From NCBI GenBank assembly GCA_947623455.1, contig OX392542.1:16685625-16749624 (forward strand): a stretch of 64,000 nt of DNA. Direction: 5' to 3'. The notes under the pieces are model-generated. The model was given only the letters and a program-made list of their open reading frames with translations, did not search any database and was not told where the DNA came from. This DNA comes from Mimachlamys varia. Taxonomy: Eukaryota; Mollusca; Bivalvia; Pectinida; Pectinidae. The position numbers and the translations under genes are program-made. Shown here one piece after another: positions 48,301 to 59,800 of this stretch (within the stretch, counting starts at the first letter, position 1; every line of letters begins with the position of its first letter).

Positions 48301-51264
48301 TGTGAGGGACAAAAGTCAGCTTCATAAGTATCCACGTGATATGAGGGAAAATAGTCAACTTCATAAATATCCACGTGATATGTAAGAAAATGAAAAAGTA
48401 AATTTCATAAATGTACACGTGATATGAAAGAAATGTTTAAGAATCTTGCCACATGACTTATTATCTGTACATCTTGCTGATGCACGGTTAATGATTTCTG
48501 CTATTTTAGTCCACAAGTCGACCTTTTTGGAAATAATCGTCCGCGATATTAGAGACTGTTGTGGGTTTGGTAAGAACCATCAGACAAACTAATAAGTCTG
48601 GCTAGAACAATAAAAGTGTGATAGCGGATAATGGATGGTTCGATAGAAACGTGAAACTTTATGAAGACATGATAAGGACGTTCGGTTCAAGTCTGAGGAT
48701 TATAATTATAATGTCAAATCCATCATTTGATACACAAACATTGGCTTGATTTAACGGTTTCTCTATGGTGCACATTTACTATAGGAAAATGGTGCTGTTA
48801 TTGTCCTTATATTTGTCTTTATTACTTTGTTATAACTCGTGTTTATGTCGGGTCGTTATTCTCTACTTGACTTATCTTTATGAAGATGCGATACGTCACA
48901 TTGTCCGTCGGGTCAGAATTCTACCCGGGCAGCTTTCCATTTTCTCCAATTGCCTTAGTAAAGTGTTTAATATAATTATATAATTATTAAAGAATGTAGA
49001 CATCTGGCACAAGTCCATAGAATTATAAAAGAATATAAGGATCTTGTACATGAGTAGAGAAATAAATTACTTATTTCAAACATTTGGTAAACGTCTGGAT
49101 CATGTTGATCTACTTAACACGTTTAATTAGTACATGCCTAGATCATTGTGGCCTACTTATCATTTTTAATTGGTCCACGCCTAGATCATTGTGGCCTACT
49201 TATCACCTTTAATTAGTACACACTCGAAATATTGTGACCTACTTACAATTTCTTATGACGGACTTATTACCTGTGGTACACGACCTGTTTTGATCACCAA
49301 TATGTGAGCTCCTGGGAAATCTTCGTTCATTCGCAATAGCCTTTCGTGAAAACCTAAGTCACTGTATAGATCTGTAAAAATTGTAAAAAGAATGGAATAC
49401 TTTTCCACAAATTATTCATCAACATGTATTATTAGGAATCGTGTGGTTTAATGTCTAACGGCCAGCGTCTAACACGAAAGACATGATATTCAGAGCAAGC
49501 TGTTGAAGATTAGTTACAATATGAAAACACTAGTAATATGCAGGGAAGCGGGAATGCTACTATTAGGAAAGGGAAATTTCATAATCGGAATTGTTATCGT
49601 AATGCTTAATCAGACGCAGTGAGTCATGTTGTAGATCAAAGAATGTGAGGGCAGAGGAACAATATGCAGTGTCGTTAATTCCTTGCTCAGGAGGGTATAT
49701 GAATGTACGATCAACATGGTCAAAGAATTGTTTTGTATTTAAGATAGCTTTTCGTCGATATAAATGTGAAGCTAGAATTTTAAACTGGGCCGCTGTCAAT
49801 AAAGTGTTAATCAAAAATTATTATCTAGTAAATACAGATATACCTTTGATTTTTCCTTTCTTGAACAACATATTAGCAACGTCGTCTACCACAGCCGCGA
49901 TAGCTTCCTTACAAGGATTTAGTTCCTCCGGGGTGAAAAAATCCTCCACAATCACATATCCCTAAAACGTTACAATATCACGAATGATCATATTCATATA
50001 ATAATAATGATAACAATAAACATCATTTATATAGGGCTCTATATAGTTTGCAAAATAACTCTAAAGCGCTTCAAAACATGCAGATAATAATTTGATACTT
50101 ACCTTGCATAAATAAAGAAAGTTTTACAATCTAAAGTCACATGTAATGATAATACTATCAAAGTGCATATTCATACATACGAGTAAACAAATGTCAGTAT
50201 ATGCATGTCTTACTTGAATGGACTTGAATTGGAACACATAGACAGTTGATATATATTTCTAGCATATTAACAATACACGATGATTAAATATTACTTTACG
50301 AAGTCATTACAAAAACCTACAAACAAGTATAACAGACATTAAGAAAATTCACGGTATAGGAATTAATTCTATATCGAACGGTAAAACTACATTGCACAAA
50401 AAAATACAAATAATTGTTATAATAACATAAGGATCTTTTAAAGACGATAAACAAAATTAAAATCAGGTGTTCCGGAAGGTTAAGCGTTTGCTACTTTATA
50501 TTTCTCTCACAACATACTCTACGGAAATCTGTGTTAAACCATAGCAGTATCACATACCTAAATTGTGAACTAGTGTAGTGACAAAGCATAGCGTTATGTA
50601 TAATATTAAACATCAAGATTCATTTCGCATAAGATTATGCATTACCCCCAAAATAGATCTTTTTCAATTTCCAAAAAAAATATTATTGATACTTTAAACA
50701 ATTAACAAGAAAAACAAAAGAATTAGTATCCTTATATATATGTATGCATGAACAGAATTGTAATTAGGTGTTAAGTAGGAAAGAAGCAGTATGTTATTTT
50801 TTAATCAATTCAAGACCACATTCTCACTCACTCTCACACAATTTTTTTTAATTAAGTGAATTATATTGTTTAGAACTGCCATATAAACTATTTATATATT
50901 GAGAATCTTTTGGGTGTTTCTTATATATGAGCTAGTATGTTTAAGTATAGTTAAATTAATTTCAAGGAGATCTTGATAGCACATACATCATTAAATGGCC
51001 TCAATCTACATGTATCTCACAAAACACTGGGTTGTGTGTATTAAACATAATATAAGGGGTTGAAACGTAAAGGTCGAATCAGCTCCAACAGATAACATCA
51101 TATATATATTTAGCAAAACATTAACTTACGTCTTCAAAATACTTCCGGATGACCTCGTCGGGGAGTTGGCCTGGTTTCTGTACAGGGGACGGAGGTAGCT
51201 TGGCTGGTAATGTGAACAACTCTGGCCAGGCAGCATCGGAACATCCCGGAAAACTCCCTGGCAT
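39213..51264 (-). CDS. Phytanoyl-CoA dioxygenase (PhyH) family enzyme, complete nine-exon gene
   Basis: Coding exons: 51264-51130, 49961-49844, 49371-49271, 46499-46358, 45250-45156, 44306-44201, 43107-43023, 42601-42400, 39305-39213. The lengths sum to 1077 nt, giving 358 residues plus stop, and every splice phase matches. PhyH enzymes are Fe(II)/2-oxoglutarate oxygenases. Ligands seen: W-H-Q-D with H164 and D166 (the Asp codon is split by an intron), H259 in I-I-P-H-R-S, and R270 at H+11 for 2-oxoglutarate. Other family motifs: G-Y-V-I-V-E-D-F near residue 46, P-T-A-W-I-P, G-G-H-R-R-G-K-V-A, C-C-H-G-G-T-W-Y, R-W-T-V-D-L-R-W-Q and G-P-W-M-K-Q-W. No signal peptide. The substrate is unknown; it resembles the expanded invertebrate PhyH-domain proteins more than peroxisomal PHYH. 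Confidence 0.92.
39600..39925 (+). repeat. RT element 3' fragment, plus strand
   Basis: GTGATATGAAGATGGACGTT encodes the RT C-terminus. It is followed by the complete tail, GATACTCGGTTCTCATTTTG to TTGTTGACAGTTTGGTTTTC. It lies in PhyH intron 8. Confidence 0.75.
39926..41274. other. PhyH intron 8, middle part
   Basis: No exon recognised. A degraded retroelement tail (AAGACCAGGTGTTCCGGAGA) lies at 40975-41080. Confidence 0.45.
41275..42070 (+). repeat. 24-bp minisatellite, about 33 units
   Basis: Unit ATGCTTTCAGGTAAAATGTC plus CAGT with variants. The left part is looser (21-37 bp spacing). All three plus frames and some minus frames stay open over parts of it, so the ORFs here are artefacts. 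Located in PhyH intron 8. Confidence 0.95.
42400..42601 (-). CDS. PhyH gene exon 8
   Basis: Acceptor GCTTTACACCAG, encodes L-P-N-V-T-N-Q-I-R-W-T-V-D-L-R-W-Q-R with Arg270, then a charged stretch ending G-Q-I-E. The donor GAG|GTTTGA is non-optimal, phase 0. Confidence 0.88.
43023..43107 (-). CDS. PhyH gene exon 7 (third ligand)
   Basis: Acceptor GTGTATTAAG, encodes V-D-L-P-K-D-R-R-V-C-Q-V-P-F-G-G-M-V-L-F then I-I-P-H-R with His259; donor GCAG|GTAGGA, phase 2. Confidence 0.9.
43108..44200. other. PhyH intron 6
   Basis: Contains a SINE copy at 43605-43775 and otherwise nothing recognised. Confidence 0.5.
43605..43775 (-). repeat. tRNA-derived SINE copy
   Basis: Minus strand: head GTGGTGTAGAGTTAGCACAT, B-box GGGTTCGATTCCC, core TTTTCTCTGGGTACTCTGG. 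Same family as 1.1 and 33.5 kb. Confidence 0.75.
44201..44306 (-). CDS. PhyH gene exon 6
   Basis: Acceptor TTTTTCTTCAG, encodes F-I-K-G-G-H-R-R-G-K-V-A-T-H-Q-C-C-H-G-G-T-W-Y then an acidic E-E-E-E-M; donor GTAAGT, phase 1. Confidence 0.92.
44486..44880 (+). repeat. 43-bp minisatellite, about 9 units
   Basis: Unit CAGCCACAGAGACCAACAGA plus CAGAAAAAAGAAATCTACAT plus GTA. In PhyH intron 5. A 246-codon ORF crosses it, changing repeat frame at each unit, and is not considered a gene. Confidence 0.92.
45156..45250 (-). CDS. PhyH gene exon 5
   Basis: Acceptor ATTATTTCAG; completes Asp166 and encodes C-A-Y-M-D-K ... P-T-A-W-I-P-F-L-D-T-N-I-E-N-G-C-M-E; donor GAG|GTAAGA. Confidence 0.9.
45251..46357. 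other. PhyH intron 4
   Basis: Includes a minus-strand open stretch at 45551-45745 (Y-P-M-K-D-Y-S-P-Q-P-W-K-V ...) with possible acceptor ACAAATAG and donor GTAATG. It has no PhyH similarity and would break the enzyme, so it is left unassigned. A foldback is at 46186-46309. Confidence 0.4.
46186..46309. repeat. Inverted repeat in PhyH intron 4
   Basis: CTTCATATTAAATTGGTGAG...TTTTGAATTTTT against AAAATTCAAAACTCATAAAT...TATATGAAG, with TACACGCCAGAGGCTCGC and TACTCGCCAAAGGCTCGC as a direct repeat in the loop. Confidence 0.6.
46358..46499 (-). CDS. PhyH gene exon 4 (iron ligands)
   Basis: Acceptor CTCTCTGTTAAG, encodes A-F-R-Q-L-W-S-N-E-R-L ... P-V-W-N-L-R-A-K-I-P ... T-T-V-P-W-H-Q, and ends in the first base of the Asp codon. 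Donor GTAGTA. Confidence 0.92.
46540..46765 (-). repeat. MITE-like repeat, partner of 18.3-18.6 kb
   Basis: TTTTTTATGTTATGGGATAT, GCCAATCAAAAGCGACGTTA and CTTGTTTCAAACAAGATTAA match 18285-18500 in inverse orientation. Confidence 0.6.
47030..48430. repeat. Composite minisatellite with CACGTGAT motifs
   Basis: Three related 38-40-bp sub-units alternate, giving a higher-order unit near 116 bp: TTTATAAATATCCACGTGAT, TTTATATATGAACACGTGAT and TTGATAGATATACACATGGT, each led by GGGAAATAG. In PhyH intron 3. Small minus-strand ORFs are artefacts. Confidence 0.92.
48431..49270. other. PhyH intron 3, right part
   Basis: A short imperfect repeat of CCTAGATCATTGTGGCCTAC near 49137-49200; otherwise nothing. 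Confidence 0.45.
49271..49371 (-). CDS. PhyH gene exon 3
   Basis: Acceptor TTTTTACAG, encodes L-Y-S-D-L-G-F-H-E-R-L ... V-I-K-T-G-R-V-P-Q, donor CAG|GTAATA, phase 0. Confidence 0.88.
49440..49800 (-). pseudogene. Decayed RT fragment
   Basis: The minus frame gives K-Q-F-F-D-H-V-D-R-T-F-I-Y-P-P-E-Q ... N-D-T-A, matching the Y-V-D-R-I-Y-P-S-E-L-E-I-K-D-T-T part of the RT at 10-11 kb. It is more diverged and lies in PhyH intron 2. Confidence 0.65.
49844..49961 (-). CDS. PhyH gene exon 2
   Basis: Acceptor AACGTTTTAG, then G-Y-V-I-V-E-D-F-F-T-P-E-E-L, the typical start of the PhyH fold. Donor AAAG|GTATAT, phase 1. Confidence 0.9.
49962..51129. other. PhyH intron 1
   Basis: AT-rich. Only a short retroelement tail piece (CAGGTGTTCCGGAAGGTTAA near 50463) is recognised. 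Confidence 0.5.
51130..51264 (-). CDS. PhyH gene exon 1
   Basis: Starts at ATG (M-P-G-S-F-P-G-C), 45 codons, ends I-R-K-Y-F-E-D with donor GAC|GTAAGT, phase 0. The Pro-rich N-terminus has no targeting signal that I can see. Confidence 0.85.
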
Positions 51265-51779
51265 ATTGTCTTAGATATACCGTTATACTATATACTTATG
51301 ATATGATATTAAGGCAGCCTTTATAATGAATATACAGTTACCTTGTACTTCAGACTCGTATTGTCTAAGAGAAATGCAGGTCATTGCAGTTTTGTTGTTT
51401 CAAAATATAAATGTTTATCAGATAGTGACCTACATTATCGCTTAAGGTTCCCCACGGGGTTTTCGTTTGGTCAGGATAGTTCGTGCATGTAAGAAATGTG
51501 TTATAATTGTCAGGTATACAGTATTATATCATATCTTATCTAATATATCATATATAAGTAAACAACTTACCGATATACTGACTGAAGTGTATACTGAAGT
51601 TATTTATCTATATGCCTGAGATCTAACAATAGGTCACAGTGATATCTTTATGTAATCCGTCTGCGTTATCTGTATCGTACCTGCCTAAGAACCAGACGTA
51701 AATGTGTCCGAGCTCTAAAGTACATGTGTATACTTGTACATCGTTGTATGTTTGTCTGTCTCTGTTGTGAAATGGTACG
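51265..51779. other. Upstream region of the PhyH gene
   Basis: Expected to hold the promoter and 5' UTR on the minus strand. I cannot point to a TATA box with confidence. Confidence 0.35.
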
Positions 51780-53800
51780 AATAGAGGTTACACAACGAGT
51801 GGTTGTTGGATATGGAATTTATTTCACTCGAGTTAATTATTTTTTAAAAGTTACAAAAGACACGAGCTTTAGCGAGTGTCTTTTGTAACTTTTAAAAAAT
51901 AATTAACGAGAGTGAAATAAATTCCATATCCAATAACCACGATTCGTGTGACCTGTTTCTACCACAATATTAAATCGGCAGTGTCAGTGTTGATTTTTGG
52001 AGTGAACCGCGGACTATTTGCGCGAAAACGCATCATCTCGCATATATTCCCGCCAAGTTGTGACGTCGTCAACAATCGATGACGACGTCAACAATCGTGA
52101 TGTCCGGTCAAAGTTGAACTTCTCAACCAATCAAAAGTCCGGAAGGTCATATTCCACTAGTGGAATATAATATATATACTGAAACGAAAAAGAAACGCAA
52201 CATGGAAAATTGTGATTAATTTTGTATTAAATATACATATCTGTATAAAAATCGCCGATATAAACATGCAACCTGCCTAACACCCATACCAATCTTCAAA
52301 ATCACCCAAGTGTGACTAGAGACCTATGCACTTCCGGCGCGGTAAAAACATCAAAAACCGTGCCTGTACAAACATATGCGTTCTTTTTTCATTCAAACCA
52401 GTATCAATTCATCACTAACATTGAGCCACATCATCGCCAATACTTTTGCAAACAATAATTCCTTTTACAATTATGCCACGGTTATCAAAGGTTGATAGAG
52501 GACGTGCTATAGCGATGCTTCTGGCAGGGAACACGCAACTTCACGTCGCTCGACAATTCAGAGTTCACAAATCGACTATTAGTCGATTAGTTTCACGTCT
52601 TAACGCAACAGGAAGAGTCGATGACCAGCCGAGATCAGGACGTCCACGCGTAACGTCGCGACGTCAAGACCGGGTTCTTAGGTTGGCACACCTGCGTAAC
52701 AGGAGATTAACGGCCGCTGAAACGGCAAGGAATACGATTGGTAATCATAACCGTCGAATTCATCCCCAAACAGTGATCAACAGACTGCGTGAGGCTAATT
52801 TGCGTGCAAGGCGACAGTACGTTGGTTTACCACTAACACCGCAACGTCGAGCACGTCGTATGCAATGGGCAACGGCACATATGCCCAGACGTTTTCCTAT
52901 GAGACGTTGGAGGTCTATGCTCTTCACCGATGAATCTCGATTCACGTTATTTCGAGCAGATGGCCGTCAACGTGTGTACCGGCGTCGAGGCGAACGTTTT
53001 GCTGACGCCTGTGTTTTGGAACACGACCGATTTGGGGGTGGATCAGTTATGGTTTGGGCGGGAATCTCCCATGGTTTGAAGACGCCTTTGGTGATAGTCA
53101 ATGGGAATTTAACGGCCGTACGCTATCGGGATGAGATCCTTAGGCCCCATGTTGTGCCGTTTGTTAGGCAGCATCATCTAACCTTTCAGCAAGATAACGC
53201 GAGACCACACTTTGCAAGAGTCTGTAGAGACTTTCTTGCGACACAGAACATTGCTCCTATAGATTGGCCTCCATATAGCCCCGACCTGTCCCCAATCGAG
53301 TATTTGTGGGATGAATTAGACAGAAGAATTCGAAATCGCCGTAACCCCCCAAATACCCTCCCTCAGTTAGCAAATGCACTCGTCCAAGAATGGAATAACA
53401 TTCCAATACGGAAAGTCAATGCCCTGATGAACTCAATGCAACAAAGAATTAGAGATGTGATAACTGTTCGAGGAGGACACACACGATATTAGGGCACGGT
53501 TTCAAAACTGCTGCCATTTCAACTTGGATTCACGTAGGGTACTACCAATCATGACCTTCTAGCAAAGTGACCTGTTCTTAAAAATCTCTAAATATTGAAT
53601 AAGGATGTTACATCAATATTCAATATTAACTATTACATATGAAATTTAAACATAATGCTCACAATTATTATTTTATTAAACCTACAATTTAAAGTTGCGT
53701 TTCTTTTTCGTTTCAGTATATTTATTCAACAGCAAGCACGTTTATCCAATGGTCTGAGAGTGGAATAACACGGGGTATTGTGGTAGAAATAGTTTTATTG
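51780..53800. mobile_element. Foldback element D, copy 2, split by a Tc1-like insertion
   Basis: A near-perfect palindrome (51780-51975), arms about 85 bp with almost no loop: GGTTACACAACGAGTGGTTG to its inverse. It is followed by the unique part GCGCGAAAACGCATCATCTC. The transposon at 52177-53718 interrupts it, and the end GGTATTGTGGTAGAAATAG resumes at about 53775. Confidence 0.8.
52177..53718 (+). mobile_element. Tc1-like transposon (DD34E), apparently intact
   Basis: Terminal inverted repeats are identical over 27 bp, including ACTGAAACGAAAAAGAAACG, at 52178 and (inverted) 53717. TA flanks both ends. One uninterrupted transposase ORF lies between. Confidence 0.95.
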
Positions 53801-56800
53801 TATGACGGGAGAGTTCATAGTTTTTTATACTGCAATGGTGATTCCATAATTATTATGGCATGTTGGTATTGTATAAAATCATACTTCATATCAGTTTTAT
53901 ATGGAAAATATCTTATTTAAGAATATTTTATTGTACTGATTTTATATACAATAGGAATTAGGCAACATGCATAGCCTATATCAGCCCTCTCCTACTATAA
54001 TGGTATAGGTTAACATCACGTTCAGCTAGGACAGTTCTCTTAGGAGGTTTTAGACAAAACAAAATGAATAACAAAACTTTGTTAGTCATGATCCTGCGCT
54101 TCGTCCAACACTATGTATGGTTCTAATGAACGATTTGGGATATAGTATATTTGAACTATACAAAAATCATACTATAGTAATTTTATTCGCGGATCAGAAA
54201 ATTCATCAGGTCGCCCGAGTGAGCTCTGGCCCCGACACCATATCTGGTTGTTTTGGGGCCAAACACCAGCCATCTATCTGTCAAAATGTCAACACTGGTA
54301 TTAAGGCCAGAGGAAACTCGTGCTTATTAATATATGCAAATATTGGTATATTTTTCAAGCTTTTTTATATAGTTAAAACAGTATGCATAAAGTATATATA
54401 CACCGATAACTCTCGAAGTTATATGCTTGAAATTCGTGATACACGGAGGAATACGCACAGTATAGTTCACATAATAATTCATTGTATTGATGGAACAAAT
54501 GCTGTTTAAATAATTTCATTTTCTGGTAGATTAGTAAATCGACTCATACTCGTACAACTACCAAAGTTTTACGTATCAGAACAATCTGCGTATGAGCCTG
54601 TGTATATGATAAAATGAGGCAGCCTATAACATATTTTGAAGGTATTTGATTCAGGAGCATATCAATTCGACCCTTCTACATTAGTTTAAAAAATTTCGAT
54701 TCCCACCTTTTGGCCCCTAGCATCACCGAAGAGTACTAGGAGGACGATACAACTTTATGATGCAGTTTATTTTTATTTTTTTTGTTTTTTAAATTACTGC
54801 ATCTATTATTAAATTTAAAAGGTGCAGCATATGTGTGTGTTTCTTCATCTTCTATAAAGTCCTTATATGTCTTATAAATGAACAAATTACTAGACAAATA
54901 GCATATAAGTATGTAGATGTATTTTCCTGCAAACCCATTAATGCAAATATCCATATATCCAGACATGTAAATATACAAATAAAAAAAGAAGTTACTATTT
55001 TCCCAAATGAAATACTGTTGTAGCTCACATAATAATCCAACATAACAACTAAATGTTATACAAATGTAATTACATTCGTCTGTTACAATGAAGATGACGT
55101 AACACACATATGCTGCACCTTTTAAATTCAGTAATAGATACAGTATGCCGAAACAAAATAATTAAACTGCATCATACAGCTGTTTCGTCCCCCAAGGAGT
55201 CTTCAGTGATGCTAGGGGCCAAAAGGTGGGAATCTATTTTTTTAAAAAAACTAGTGTAAAAACAGAAGTAAAATTAAACTAGTTCTGTATAATTTCAAAT
55301 TGTGTAATACGAAAATGTGTATATTAATTACCGTGCCACTGCTCAAATTACATTCATATGTTATAATGTTGACAACAGTCAGCATAAATAGCTTTTTTAA
55401 CTTTGGAATATATACAGTAATGATACATAAGCGGTTACCTCAAAGTGTTCTTCAATTAAGCTTTGCGTTTTAGATTAGGAGGCAGGCAGATGAAATTCCA
55501 TATTTAACGGTATACATGAAGAAAAAAATCAGATAATACGAAAGCGTCGACAAAACCACAATCCGAACTCAAAATCGATTAAACTAGAGGCAAAGAGGAA
55601 CAAAAATAAGGGGGGGGAGACTCGTAAAAGCACAAGAGAAAAAGACCAGGTGTTCCAAAAGATTAAGCGTCTTCTGCTTCATCGACGCAGCATTAAAACG
55701 CGTCATATAACTATGATACAAGTCGTAAGATAAGTTCCGGAAGTGGAGAATGATATCATTGTAATAAGGCAAGGTCACACAAACATTAAATCAGTAGCTA
55801 CTACGATAAAGGTATACTATTCATTTCACAATCGATGCATTAAGCATGAATAGGTTTATGCTGGAGGTTATTGCGATTCATTAAGACAGGATGATGCATT
55901 AGGAAGTCTAACATATAGCAGGTAGTGAGGACTCGGACGATAAAACACAATTCGGTGTCATATAAACCATTTATGATCATACTGCTTGCGCTTTGTTAAT
56001 TGTTTACCTAATCCCGGCCCTCTCCAAGGCTTCTAAATCGACAGTTGCTTTTAAGGAAATTAATACAAAAAAAATATAATATGAAAGGGTAAACAAACAG
56101 CAATTTAATATCAAAATCGATAATACTCGGGCAACATATAAAAATTCAGAAAAGATTTACGTATTGACAACCAGGAGAAAAAGCAATCATGATATTCGCG
56201 GCATAAATCTCGCGACATCACGTTTTGTACGTAAAAATAGAGGACGTTATAATAAAATCTTCAAAACTAGTACATTAGTAAGAACAATTTAAACATAAAA
56301 GGTTTCAACAATGAAATAGATTGTATGAAACGTTGATACATTACATTATATCCAATAAAACTTCCTCTCTCGAATCCCGACTTTTATAAATGTTTCCATC
56401 AGGTTATTAAATTTAGTACAGAAACTGTTATATTCGTAGTAAGCCAGGGATTTACGAGCAACAGTAGTGACAGAGGGGTTGTTATCAAGAAAGGGAAAGT
56501 TAATGATTGAAGCCGTCCTTTTGATAATCTTGTAGAAGAAGAATGAGAATGAGAAAAACCTTCTGTAATAAGTACATTGCAGCATGCAGTGTTCACTATG
56601 TACTTTGAACACAATTTCATCCAAACAAAGTCAATAACGGTATACCAAAGAACTTTTTAGTGATTTTTTTTTTGCCATGGAGCAAGTTATTATGCTCTTA
56701 ATATTTATCCTATATTCATATTTAGTTTATCTTAACTATAGATCAAATATTTTTGTAAAGATTCATTATTTAGCTCATAACACGTATTTAGTATAACAAA

Positions 56801-59800
56801 CTAACACACTAAAAACCGTTATTTACCCATCATAGTGGTTACTTAGTTTTAACTGGAAAGGCAAACGGGGAAAGAAACAGGGGTTGGGGAGGTTACCCTG
56901 ACAATTACACAAGTACATTCAAAGTCTATAAATGAATCATATGAATGATGCTATCTGAAATTATTTGAAAGAAATAAAGGTAAAATATATATTAAAACCT
57001 TGCTTTTTTTGTTTGTTTATTGTATTCTGGCTAACAACTTAAACTAATGAGGCTTACACAATCAACGGTATACGTAACAATGACAGCTTGTCCTGCTCAA
57101 ACATATCTAAAAAAACAAATCGTTTTAATAGTGTAATATGAGGCCATACCAATTTGATTTATTGTTTGCCGGAAAATGCTTGAAATACCATTTTTTACCT
57201 TCGTTTCAAACATTCAAATGATTCGAAATGGTGCTTTCTAAATTTTGAACCATCGTAAAATATATCCGGATTCGTCATTTTTAATTGACCTTAAAATTGG
57301 AGCGGTAATATTTTACTTTTACTTTTATTTTATTTTTCCGAAACAGGAGCGATAAATCCGACGAACAATAAATCAAATTGGTATGGCCTAACCATGACAT
57401 TCTGCCCCCAAGTCACGTTACTATGTACTTCCTGTCACGCACGACACGGTGTCTTATCTTTGGCATTCTACACTAGGATAAGGATTGAAGTTCCGAGTTT
57501 GTTGACCGTGTTATACAGAATCACAATGACCAGGAGCATTTTTTTCACCCTGGTGTTCGCCGCTCTCGCCTATTCTAGGGTAATTGTTTCATTCATTTTG
57601 TGATGACCTTAGGCAAATTATTACTTTGTTTACAATATGATTTACTAATGTTGCAATGCAAGTATCTATAAATACATTGATAACGTTGAAATTTATTTGT
57701 TTTTTTTATACCAGGGCTGTGTTTTAAAACTTTGAGGTATGATATATAACATAATAAACTTAGGCAGGATATAAACTTAAAACTTTTTTCCCTAAATCCA
57801 ATTACTATCACAATTTAATTGTCATAAATACATTGATTACATTAAAACAATCAGAGAAAACCAAAGCGACAACAAAACAATAATCAGATCTCAAAATGTA
57901 TTAAATTATCAAAATATACAAAATATTGTAAACCGATACCCTTGTAAAGAGTACAAGAGAACAAGATCAGGTGTTCCGGAAGAGTAATTAAACGTCTTCT
58001 GCCTCATCGAAGATATAAAATACACTTTATAGTTTTATACAGGGATTATGTGTCAAGATTTAAGGTGACATTATGTAGCGCCACAAGTATGAAGTATTGG
58101 CCAAATCTGTATATTAGATCTCCTTCGTAATATGACAAAGGCAAAGCCTTATAGAGCGTAGCTTTATAGTTAATCTCTGATATTTGCTGATAATCATTAA
58201 GAAAAAGATAAATGCAACTGACATCAGCTGGAAATAAATAAGAGAATACCAAAAGCGTTAACAAAATCATAATCCAACCTCAAAATCGATTAAACCAGGG
58301 GCAAAATATGAACAAAGGAAAGATTCACATGGAGACCCTTGCAAAAGTACAAGAGAATAAGACCAGGTGTTCCGGAAGAGAAAGATATTCTGGTTATTTT
58401 CAACCTTCCGAAAATAACTGATGGAGGCCTAGTGTGGCGTAACATAGCTATGTGGTGTGTTTCCGGCTTCCCAACTGGCGGGCTACTTGCGGACGAAAAA
58501 ATCAAAGGCAAAGGGATGCAACAAGGGGAAACAACTCTATTTACACACGCATGTACCACCATTCAAGAGCTTCACGCTGTGAACACTGTAAAGGTGTTCA
58601 ATACCGAACTCTTTAAACATATGGAGGCGAGAGAAATGTTTGATGGTGACGCATATATATCGGGTTTAGTGGGACATATAGGCCTTAATAAGTGCTAAGG
58701 AAATGTTCTTTTCATTCAAAAATATTTAATTAATCATCACTATCAAAAAGACGAGGCACAAGTTTTCACAACCTTCTATGCTCTGTCCCTATGGAGATGT
58801 CTCATTAAGGAATGAAGTATAATTCTCCATTCGAGGGTGAGGGTAAGGATGTGCGGGATGAAAGTTTGTAACATCTAGTCAGATATCATTCGAGGGTGAA
58901 TGTAAGGATGTGCGGGATGAAAGTTTGCAACAACTAGTCAGATATCATTCGAGGGTGAGGGTTAGGATGTGCGGGATGAAAGTTTGTAACATCTAGTCAG
59001 ATATCTTTCGAGGGTGAGGGTAAGGATGTGCGGGATGAAAGTTTGTAACATCTAGTCAGATATCATTCGAGGGTGAGGGTAAGGATGTGCGGGATGAAAG
59101 TTTGTAACATCTAGTCAGATATCATTCGAGGGTGAGGGTAAGGATGTGCGGGATGAAAGTTTGTAACATCTAGTCAGATATCTTTCGAGGGTGAGGGTAA
59201 AGATGTACGGGATGAAAGCTTGCAACAACTAGTCAGATATCATTCGAGGGTGAGTGTAAGGATGTGCGGGATGAAAGCTTGCAACAACTAGTCAGATATC
59301 ATTCGAGGGTGAGTGTAAGGATGTACGGGATGAAAGTTTGTAACCTCTAGTCAGATATCATTCGAGGGTGAGTGTAAGGATGTGCGGGATGAAAGTTTGT
59401 AACATCTAGTCAGCTATCATTCGAGGGTAAGTGAAGGATGTGCGGGATGAAAGCTTGCAACAACTAGTCAGATATCATTCGAGGGTGAGTGTAAGGATGT
59501 ACGGGATGAAAGTTTGTAACCTCTAGTCAGATATCATTCGAGGGTGAGTGTAAGGATGTGCGGGATGAAAGTTTGTAACATCTAGTCAGATATCATTCGC
59601 GGGTGAGTGTAAGGATGTACGGGATGAAAGTTTGCAACAACTAGTCAGATATCATTCGAGGGTGAGTGTAAGGATGTGTGGGATGAAAGTTTGTAACAAC
59701 TAGTCAGATATCATTCGAGGCTGAGTGTAAGGATGTGTGGGATGAAAGTTTGTAACAACTAGTCAGATATCATTCGAGGGTGAGTGTAAGGATGTGTGGG